Positions 56,922 to 64,000 of a DNA stretch of 64,000 nt are shown here, one piece after another. The position numbers and the translations under genes are program-made. Source of the DNA: Paraferrimonas haliotis (lineage in GTDB: Bacteria > Pseudomonadota > Gammaproteobacteria > Enterobacterales > Shewanellaceae); assembly GCF_002282895.1 (NCBI RefSeq), contig NZ_NRRB01000004.1, forward strand, positions 1 through 64,000. Reading direction: 5' to 3'. The notes under the pieces were generated by a model. It was given only the letters and a program-made list of their open reading frames with translations. It did no database searches and was not told where the DNA came from. The first letter of the stretch is position 1; every line of letters begins with the position of its first letter.

Positions 56922-59900
56922 CTATTGTTGTGGCTCAACCACCGGCTCAGGGGTACCCACATCGAAGCTGAAATACAAATCTAAGGATTGCTCAATGGAT
57001 TGGCTGACCACTTCTAAATACAGTCGAGGTAACAGGAAGTAGCGTGCGGTTAATTGGTTTTCTGCATTCAACACGCCAACGCCGTATTTCACCATTAAAT
57101 TCTCGCCAATATAACCACTTAAAGCCACTCGACCGTCGTCATTGGTATCCACTTGTACGTTGTTAAAGCCAATTTTTTCCGCCAAGTTAGAGGCGGAGTT
57201 ACTTAAATTGTTGATTACTCCAACATTGCCACTCATGGATAATGCGGCTGCAGCCAGCATGGAATTGTCATCACTGTTTTCCGAGCTGAAGCCGCGTCCA
57301 TTGGCAATGTAAGACAAGATCTCCGCTTGCTCCATGGTTGGGTTGGAGAAGAAATTGACCTCTGGCTTTTTCGGGGTACCGGTAATGCGCACACCGGCGG
57401 TTACGTCTTCAGACTTAATAAAACGAACCGCTTCAATGTTTAAGCTCGGTAAATCAGCAGGGCCCGAGAACTGCACCTCACCACGGGGTATGTCTAAGCT
57501 TTGTCCCATAAACTTGTAGCGACCGTCGGCAATGCGTACATCACCAAACAACAATGGCGGCTTCTTCGGATCTTGTTGGAAGTTCAAAGCGCCCACTAAT
57601 TTACCATCTAAGCCAAAACCGCTAATGGCTACTTTGGGCCCGATACGAATGTTAACGTCGGCCGCTAAATCAATGATTTGCTTTTCTTCTTGCTCTTGGG
57701 CTTGGCTGTCGACAAATACCACGTCTTCACTCACGGCAACGCCACCTTCCGGCAAGGTTTGTAGCTCAATTTTGCCCGAGGGCACAATCACATCGCCACT
57801 GAGGGTAAACAGGTTTTCGTTAATGCTTAGGCGTAGGTCGGGGCTGATTTTCAAAATCACCATGGGCGGATAGATAACGCTCATCTCATCGCCGCTAAAG
57901 CGCACATCACCTTGCAGCTTATCGTCTGGCCAGCTTAAGTCGGCGGTCAAACTCGCGGCGCCTTCGCCCACAGTAAAGCTGCTGTCGAGATCTAAGCTGC
58001 CGCCATCAAAGTCGGCGTCCAATTGAATGTTAGACAGCTCAGTCGGGTTGAATCGCGACGCAATTTCACCGTCTTTAAACAGGAAATGCCCCTCGAGTTT
58101 AGGATCCGACAAGTTCCCAGAGAGCTGAATTGAGGCATTAGCATCACCGGCCAACTCTTTGAAATCGGCGAACAGTGGCTTTAGCTTCTCAAGCGTTAAC
58201 CGATTAAGCTGAATGTCGCCACTGAGGCCATTGTTGTTGGCAATATCAATATTAACGGCGGCAATTAACTCAAGCCACTGGTCACCCAACATGGAGAAGT
58301 TGGCTTGGGCCTTTTCTTTATCTAGGTTGGCCTTAAACTCTACCGCTTGATAATCCAGTTGTACTTGGCGAGATTGGCCCGAGTTTTCATCCGTATGGGT
58401 TACTTTAAAGTCACCATTGGGCATGGTGAGGGTTGCATTTGCTTCAGGCGCTGCGCCATCTTGCCAGCTGGCATTGGCGGCTAAGGTGAGAGGGCCTCGC
58501 CAGTCCATGTTGTCCGGCAACAGTGGGTCGAGCAGGGCGCCTATGTCACCGGTTAGCTGCACCGCAGCTTCACCTTGTTCGGCCACCACCACGTTTTCTT
58601 GTAAACACAGTTTGGCGTCTTTATGCAGCCAACAATGGGCGTCGACGGCAATTTGCGAGTTATCCAAGTTATAGGAAAAGTTAACCGGCTCACCTAATAC
58701 GAAAGGACCCACTAAATAATCGATACCGGTTTTAAACAGCTCCCCTTTAATGACATTGTCTTCAATTAAGGTGTGTAAGCTGGTTTGAATATTGATATCG
58801 CCTTGGCTGCTCAACTTTAAAAACTGCTCTTTAATGTTGCCTTTACCACCTAAGCGCAGATTGGCTTGTTTGATACCGGCGGCATTAAGATCGTCGGTTC
58901 TTAGCACCACTCTAAAGTCGTGCTCCTTAAACGGGAAGTAGAAGCCTTTAAGCTCAACGGCGTTGGCGTAATGCTCTTGAAAGCGCAGCGATTCGCTGTT
59001 ACCAATGATTACGATTTGCGGGTTATCGGCCTCACCAATCACGTTAATATCAGCGTTAAAGGCGCCTTTTGCTCCCTCCAGCCAATTCTCAAGCTTAGCA
59101 ATTTCCAAGTGGGCCTTAATGTCCCAGGTATCAGTGGCTTGGCCTTGAGCCTTAATGGTGGTTTCTTTAGAAGTTAGGTTCAGCACCCGAATGTTAGGCT
59201 TAAGCGCTTGGTCTATGTCTAAATCCGCCAGCACTTCGAAAGGGATGTCTTGGTATTGTCCGGTTAGGTCGGTATCGGTTACGCTCACCTGCCAATTATC
59301 GCCGTCAAGCTTACCTGTGCTGCTGAGTTTGCCACTAACGAATTCCGGCAGGCGTTCATCCACCTGTTTTAGTAACAAATTATCGGCGTTGAGCGACGCT
59401 TGCCAGCTAATGCCATCTCGGTAGTCCAGCATCCCAACCACGTCGACTAAGCCTTGGGCGCTGCTGATGTGCAGTTTACTGATGTTAGCTACGCCATCAT
59501 TATGGGAGGCCACTAAATCGGCCTGAAGCGACTGTAATTGCGGCAGTAAAATGGTGCCTTGAAGCTCAGCCTGTTGTTGCTTTAAATCGCCGTTTGCCGA
59601 TAAATAGGTGTCTTGAACCTGGTATTGCGGCGCTTTAACCGGCCAATGCAGCTGTTGCACATTGGCCTCAAGCTCAAACGGAATGGTGGCGGTGGTTATA
59701 TCCGCATTGGCATCCAGTTGCAGTTGATACAAGTTATCGGCATCAAGCTTAGCGTTCAAATCCGCAAATGAGCCACTGGCAATCAGATGCGCAGCTTGGC
59801 CGTTAAATTCCGGCGCTAAATCAAAGTCCTGCAGCTGGGTTTGCAGGTCTAAATTCAGTGGGTAAGGGTGCTCTAAGGTGATATCTGCGGTGGCGTTGGC

Positions 59901-60755
59901 GGTTAGCCATTGATGATCCAACACTAATTTAGAAACCGCCACTTGAGTGTGTTGCCAGTTGGCCGCCAGCTCCAGCAAGGCGAAGCGATGATCCAATCCC
60001 GCCACTTGATAATGGCCTTGAGTTAACTGCAGCTGTTTAACCTCGATGGGAAACGGCGCTTCAATGGTGGGCAGCGCCGCTAGTGCCCAGTCGTTATCGG
60101 CAGGGGCTTCAGGCGCTGTTTCTGTGTTATCAGTAATAACCGACTCATCTGTGCCATCGTTCGCCTTGTCATTGGCAGCAACAGCCTCGTTGCTCGAATC
60201 AACCGCCTCGCTGTTGGCATCCGGCGCAATATAACTCGGCTCATCAATCAGCAACGACGACACGGTTAAGCCGCTGCTGTCCATTAGGGCGCTAAGGGAT
60301 AGGGTTTTCCAGCTAATCAGCTGCTCGAAGATAGACAAGTGAACTTGGTTCAGCCGCGCAGAGCTAAGCTCAACGGCAATGGGCATCACAAAGGCGGAGT
60401 CATCGCCGCTGCTTGGCGCTTCCTCTGGTCCGGAAGGAATGTCACCAAGGGTAAAATCTAACTGACCAACCGACAGCTCTTTAACACACACCTTAGTGCG
60501 AAATAAGCAGGTGGGTTTCCAATCCAAGGTAAGCTGGTTAGCTTTAAAATCGATACCGGGGCTTTGCCAAGCCGCCTTAGACAGTGTTAGTCGATCGTTC
60601 AGTTGCCCAGATTGGTACTCGAGCGTTAAGCCATCCACCAGTTCATCGGCCAAATAAACCGTTAAACGAGCGCCGGCACTGGTGCCTAAAATCAAGGCCA
60701 GCAACACCAAAATAAACAGCGGAATAAAGGCGATGGCATAAAAAAATCGTTTCAT
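56922..60755 (-). CDS. tamB: Translocation and assembly module subunit TamB
   Basis: This 1277-residue AsmA-like bridge protein spans the periplasm, with an N-terminal membrane anchor (residues about 3-25), long beta-helical repeats forming a hydrophobic groove, and the C-terminal DUF490 domain that contacts TamA (blocks GDVRIADGRYKFMGQSLDIPRG and SGYIGENLMVKYGVG). It acts in lipid transport to, and protein insertion into, the outer membrane. The start ATG 60755 overlaps the tamA stop by one base (TAATG). Oddity: an acidic Ala/Asp/Glu/Asn stretch at about residues 178-222 looks like a disordered insert. It could not be mistaken for another family. Confidence 0.95.
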   Translation of the reverse strand: MKRFFYAIAFIPLFILVLLALILGTSAGARLTVYLADELVDGLTLEYQSGQLNDRLTLSKAAWQSPGIDFKANQLTLDWKPTCLFRTKVCVKELSVGQLDFTLGDIPSGPEEAPSSGDDSAFVMPIAVELSSARLNQVHLSIFEQLISWKTLSLSALMDSSGLTVSSLLIDEPSYIAPDANSEAVDSSNEAVAANDKANDGTDESVITDNTETAPEAPADNDWALAALPTIEAPFPIEVKQLQLTQGHYQVAGLDHRFALLELAANWQHTQVAVSKLVLDHQWLTANATADITLEHPYPLNLDLQTQLQDFDLAPEFNGQAAHLIASGSFADLNAKLDADNLYQLQLDANADITTATIPFELEANVQQLHWPVKAPQYQVQDTYLSANGDLKQQQAELQGTILLPQLQSLQADLVASHNDGVANISKLHISSAQGLVDVVGMLDYRDGISWQASLNADNLLLKQVDERLPEFVSGKLSSTGKLDGDNWQVSVTDTDLTGQYQDIPFEVLADLDIDQALKPNIRVLNLTSKETTIKAQGQATDTWDIKAHLEIAKLENWLEGAKGAFNADINVIGEADNPQIVIIGNSESLRFQEHYANAVELKGFYFPFKEHDFRVVLRTDDLNAAGIKQANLRLGGKGNIKEQFLKLSSQGDINIQTSLHTLIEDNVIKGELFKTGIDYLVGPFVLGEPVNFSYNLDNSQIAVDAHCWLHKDAKLCLQENVVVAEQGEAAVQLTGDIGALLDPLLPDNMDWRGPLTLAANASWQDGAAPEANATLTMPNGDFKVTHTDENSGQSRQVQLDYQAVEFKANLDKEKAQANFSMLGDQWLELIAAVNIDIANNNGLSGDIQLNRLTLEKLKPLFADFKELAGDANASIQLSGNLSDPKLEGHFLFKDGEIASRFNPTELSNIQLDADFDGGSLDLDSSFTVGEGAASLTADLSWPDDKLQGDVRFSGDEMSVIYPPMVILKISPDLRLSINENLFTLSGDVIVPSGKIELQTLPEGGVAVSEDVVFVDSQAQEQEEKQIIDLAADVNIRIGPKVAISGFGLDGKLVGALNFQQDPKKPPLLFGDVRIADGRYKFMGQSLDIPRGEVQFSGPADLPSLNIEAVRFIKSEDVTAGVRITGTPKKPEVNFFSNPTMEQAEILSYIANGRGFSSENSDDNSMLAAAALSMSGNVGVINNLSNSASNLAEKIGFNNVQVDTNDDGRVALSGYIGENLMVKYGVGVLNAENQLTARYFLLPRLYLEVVSQSIEQSLDLYFSFDVGTPEPVVEPQQ

Positions 60756-62569
60756 TACAACTCCGAACCGATTGATATGTGAATGCGCCAAGGACGAGAC
60801 TTTCTATCGTCAACGCCTGCAACCCCAACCCCAACGTCCAACTTAATCGGACCAATAGGAGTGATCCAATGAATACCGGTACCGGCGGAGGTCACCGGAG
60901 TGAAGTCAGTATTATTAAAAGCATTACCGCTGTCGACAAACAAGGCCGAGCGCCAAGACTCATTCCAATAATACTGATACTCGACACTGGCCACCGCTAA
61001 ATAACGGCCACCCACGGTTTCTTTTACCGCAACACCGTCGTCATTAACGCTGTCGACCCTCGGACCCAGTTCGTTGTAATTAAAGCCACGAATGGAGTTA
61101 TCACCACCGGCGAAAAAGCGCAGTGATGGGATAACACTGGGTAAATCGTTATCGTCCACAATGTTGGCACCCAAATCCGCTCTGGCAACAAAACGATGGT
61201 TACTGAAAAAGGTTTCAATGAACTTAAAGCTCGACGTGAGACGGGCTATGCGAACGTCGGAGCCTAACGCCGGGTCCCCCGCAGACAGGGTATAGCTTTG
61301 TCGGTAACCGGATTTGGGATCTAAGCTGGCGTCGCCGCGTTTGGTTTGAGACAAGGTAACGCCTGGGGTAATAAAGGTACCCACGCGGCTGTCGCCTTGC
61401 TGGGTGTAGTTTTCTTTAGACCCGGCAATACCGTAGGAGAAAATCCAAGCATTGTTCCAGCGTTTTTGTCGAAATACACCCAGTCGGTAATAGTCACTTT
61501 CCAGTTGTTTACTGCCCTCAAACTCTTGGCTTTGATCGTCGAAGGTTTGAATCAGACCGTATTTGTTGCGCTGCAACTCGGCGCTTATTTTGAGTTGGTC
61601 ATCGAGCGCGTGAGTCAGAGGAATGGTGTATACGCTTTGAAACTTGGGTCTGTTGGAGTATTCGATACTGGTTTCTTGGTGATGGCCGTAATGGTTAATC
61701 ACCGGCGTGCGCCAGGTTAACCGTATTCTAGGACCGGTATCGGTTGAGGCACCCACACCCACATTAAAGGTGTGATTGTGGGGGCGTTGAGTTAAATCCA
61801 CTTTTACTGGCACTTGTCGGTTGCTGGCCTTATCGATTTGCGGGATCACCTTGATGTTGGCGAAATAGCCGGTTTCCAGCAGGCTTCGATTTAACTGGCT
61901 AATGTCAGTGGAGCTATAAGGCGCACCCGGCTCAAAAGGTACTAGGGTCTGCAGCAGGTCAACGTCTACCGGAGAGCCAATAAAAGTCACTTCGCCCAGG
62001 GTATAGCGCTGCCCCGAGTCGTAGGTGAGATGAATAATGGCTTCGTTGATGTCGCGATTAACTTCAATCTCGGTGCGAGTGAAGCGGCCGTCGAAATAGC
62101 CTCGGGACAAACTTAGCGATTGGAAATCCGATTTAAATGACTCGTATCGGCCGTGATTTAACCCTTGACCTGGCGTAAGCTTGGCTTTTTGCAAATAGTC
62201 GTTAAAAGCACTGTCTTCCACCCCATCTCCAAGCACTTGTAAGTCAATGTACTTAATGGTGATGCGTTCACCTGGAGTGACATTAAGCGTTAATTGCCAT
62301 TCGTCTTCGCTTTCTTGAAGGGACTCGGTATAACTGGCGTGATAATACCCAAGCGACTCAAACGCCTTAGTAATATTACTCTTTACACTAAACAAGTAAG
62401 ACGAGCGTTCATCAGCATCTTCAGGCAGTTCCCCAAGATGGGCCCGAATGTTAGCGGTTAGCGCATCGTTCGCTCCATTAATGACAACCTCAAGGTTTTC
62501 ATCAGCGCTAACGGCAATGCTCACTAAGGTGAGGGATGCGGCCAGCAATAACGCGGTTCTAGAAATCAT
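60755..62569 (-). CDS. tamA: Translocation and assembly module outer-membrane protein TamA
   Basis: This 604-residue Omp85-family protein has a signal peptide (ends SIAVSA, about residue 22), three POTRA domains over about residues 25-265, and a 16-strand C-terminal barrel. The start of the barrel is at HNHTFNVGVGASTDTGPRIRLTW, FFAGGDNSIRGF contains the conserved RGF of loop 6, and the last strand ends IGSEL. tamB follows with a one-base overlap. Full length for the family. Confidence 0.95.
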   Translation of the reverse strand: MISRTALLLAASLTLVSIAVSADENLEVVINGANDALTANIRAHLGELPEDADERSSYLFSVKSNITKAFESLGYYHASYTESLQESEDEWQLTLNVTPGERITIKYIDLQVLGDGVEDSAFNDYLQKAKLTPGQGLNHGRYESFKSDFQSLSLSRGYFDGRFTRTEIEVNRDINEAIIHLTYDSGQRYTLGEVTFIGSPVDVDLLQTLVPFEPGAPYSSTDISQLNRSLLETGYFANIKVIPQIDKASNRQVPVKVDLTQRPHNHTFNVGVGASTDTGPRIRLTWRTPVINHYGHHQETSIEYSNRPKFQSVYTIPLTHALDDQLKISAELQRNKYGLIQTFDDQSQEFEGSKQLESDYYRLGVFRQKRWNNAWIFSYGIAGSKENYTQQGDSRVGTFITPGVTLSQTKRGDASLDPKSGYRQSYTLSAGDPALGSDVRIARLTSSFKFIETFFSNHRFVARADLGANIVDDNDLPSVIPSLRFFAGGDNSIRGFNYNELGPRVDSVNDDGVAVKETVGGRYLAVASVEYQYYWNESWRSALFVDSGNAFNNTDFTPVTSAGTGIHWITPIGPIKLDVGVGVAGVDDRKSRPWRIHISIGSEL

Positions 62570-62825
62570 TAAACGGACTTGATTGATGGTTTATTGTTAT
62601 ACAAAGTTCCATAGCCTTTAATGTAACAAGATCGTTGTTAAAATCCTACGGAAAAGTGTTCTGCAACCGCCTTTGTTGATGGATAGTGGTTTGAGTGTTC
62701 AAATTATCTGCAACGGCTGCGTCATCCTATTGTGCAACAGCGTTAAAGGCGACACGGAACTGGTCTAAAAACGCCTTTCTTGCTAGGATCTTAGCTTTCA
62801 TGATTGGTGAGTTAAGGAATTGCAA

Positions 62826-64000
62826 TTGCAACCGATCCCCCCCGAGCTTCTGAGTCAATGTGCGTTAGTGGACGCCGCCCAAATAAAACGCCGACTGGGT
62901 GGGCTTAAACGCGTCAAAGACGCCAATAAACGCCGTAAAACCATTGAACAGCTCACCGAGTTTGCACAACAATCAGCGGCTAAAATGGCCGACAAAGCGC
63001 TGTTATTGCCGCCGCTAAGCTACCCTGAATCGTTGCCGGTCTCCCAAAAGAAAGACGACATTAAAGCCGCCATAGAAGCTCATCAGGTGGTGATCGTTGC
63101 CGGTGAAACGGGTTCCGGTAAAACCACTCAGCTACCCAAAATCTGCATGGAGCTGGGGCGCGGGGTTAAAGGCTACATAGGCCACACTCAGCCCAGACGG
63201 TTAGCGGCGCGCTCGGTAGCCACTCGCATTGCCCAAGAAACCAACACCCCCATGGGCAGCTTAATTGGTTACAAAGTTCGTTTTGCCGACGAACTGGGGG
63301 ACAGCGCTTATGTGAAGCTGATGACCGACGGCATTATGTTGGCGGAGATGACCCAAGACAAATGGCTCACCCAATACGACACCATCATTATTGATGAGGC
63401 CCATGAGCGCAGTTTAAACATCGACTTTTTAATCGGTTACATTAAGCAACTACTGCCTAAACGCCCCGACTTAAAGCTTATCATCACGTCGGCAACCATT
63501 GACGTTGAGCGCTTTTCCAAACACTTTAATAACGCTCCGGTCATCGAAGTGTCGGGCCGTACCTTTCCGGTAGAAACCCGCTATCGGCCTCTGTTGCAAG
63601 CCGATGGCAAGGATCGCGACGTGATGGAAGGCATTGCCGATGCGGTCAGCGAACTGTGCCGAGAAGGGCCAGGCGATATTCTGGTGTTCTTAAACGGCGA
63701 GCGCGAAATCCGCGATGCCGCTGAGCATTTGGCCAAAGTAAACAGCATCAACGCCGAAATATTACCCCTTTACGCCCGTTTGAGCTTCGCCGAGCAATCT
63801 AAGATTTTTTCAGGCCACAGCGGGCGGCGTATCGTGCTGTCGACCAACGTTGCCGAAACCTCGTTAACCGTGCCCGGTATTCGCTATGTGGTGGATACCG
63901 GTACCGCGCGCATCAGCCGTTATAGCTATCGCACCAAAGTGCAGCGGCTGCCCATTGAAGCCATTTCCCAAGCCAGCGCCAATCAGCGTCAAGGGCGTTG
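62826..64000 (+). CDS. hrpA: ATP-dependent RNA helicase HrpA (partial, 3' end outside window)
   Basis: The first about 391 codons of a DEAH-box helicase that rescues stalled, collided ribosomes in E. coli. VIVAGETGSGKTTQLPKICM is Walker A, HTQPRRLAARSVA is motif Ia, IIIDEAHERSLNIDFL is motif II, and TSATID is motif III. The reading frame stays open to the window end. The start is uncertain: TTG 62826 has AAGGA seven bases upstream and gives an N-terminus close to the family; TTG 62820 is in frame but too near that site; no ATG is available. It diverges from tamA across 256 bases in which I see no gene. Confidence 0.93.
   Translation, partial: MQPIPPELLSQCALVDAAQIKRRLGGLKRVKDANKRRKTIEQLTEFAQQSAAKMADKALLLPPLSYPESLPVSQKKDDIKAAIEAHQVVIVAGETGSGKTTQLPKICMELGRGVKGYIGHTQPRRLAARSVATRIAQETNTPMGSLIGYKVRFADELGDSAYVKLMTDGIMLAEMTQDKWLTQYDTIIIDEAHERSLNIDFLIGYIKQLLPKRPDLKLIITSATIDVERFSKHFNNAPVIEVSGRTFPVETRYRPLLQADGKDRDVMEGIADAVSELCREGPGDILVFLNGEREIRDAAEHLAKVNSINAEILPLYARLSFAEQSKIFSGHSGRRIVLSTNVAETSLTVPGIRYVVDTGTARISRYSYRTKVQRLPIEAISQASANQRQGR

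Overview
The window is about 64 kb of gammaproteobacterial chromosome. It looks like a marine, Alteromonadales-type relative of Shewanella, Pseudoalteromonas and Alteromonas. The basis is conserved gammaproteobacterial gene order (fadD-rnd, ycgL/ycgN, yceF divergent from yceD-rpmF-plsX-fabHDG-acpP-fabF, pheST-ihfA, yoaA-tsaB, tamAB, msrPQ) together with gamma-specific families (DUF3581, YcgL, YceH, NrfA with CWTCK heme). I cannot name a species. Almost all the sequence is coding and uninterrupted. I see no insertion sequence, prophage, CRISPR array, tRNA or integron.

Layout: (1) 1-631, the 3' end of a 5S rRNA gene with its terminator, a rearranged second copy of the 5S tail, a second terminator and a hairpin-rich leader. 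(2) 668-9268, an acyl-CoA synthetase, an M20 peptidase, a DUF3581 protein, an nnrS-nrfA operon for nitric oxide response and nitrite ammonification, the rRNA methylase rlmF and a GNAT. (3) 9269-16793, pheS-pheT-ihfA, a lipid A acyltransferase, a fluoride channel, a secreted trypsin-like protease and an exported methyltransferase-like protein. (4) 16843-24072, the complete histidine operon hisGDCBHAF(IE) on the minus strand, with overlapping genes and a clear attenuator: a 13-residue leader peptide with five His codons followed by an intrinsic terminator. (5) 24273-33726, yoaA-tsaB, an M50-like membrane protein, an alpha/beta hydrolase, fadD, rnd, ycgL, a lytic-transglycosylase homologue without its catalytic Glu, ycgN and yceF. 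(6) 33888-40095, the fatty-acid and phospholipid cluster yceD-rpmF-plsX-fabH-fabD-fabG-acpP-fabF behind a strong sigma70-type promoter. (7) 40205-46878, an FGGY kinase/beta-hydroxyacid dehydrogenase/DUF4440 cluster, cdd, sbcB, rlmA and yceH. (8) 46952-54103, moxR-DUF58-tgpA, slt and rmuC. (9) 54274-64000, msrPQ, a hemerythrin, rplY, tamA-tamB and the 5' part of hrpA.

The genes are mostly housekeeping: translation (5S, pheST, rpmF, rplY, rlmF, rlmA, tsaB), lipid and envelope biogenesis (fab genes, plsX, acpP, LpxM-type acyltransferase, fadD, tamAB, slt), histidine synthesis, DNA repair (yoaA, sbcB, rmuC) and redox defence (nrfA, nnrS, msrPQ, hemerythrin). No convincing new multi-gene system was found. 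The items most worth a second look are the broken second 5S tail, the apparently inactive lytic-transglycosylase homologue, the exported methyltransferase-like protein, the DUF3581 protein with a hydratase-like motif, the in-frame repeat insertion in HisC, and four convergent gene pairs whose two stop codons share one 4-base palindrome.
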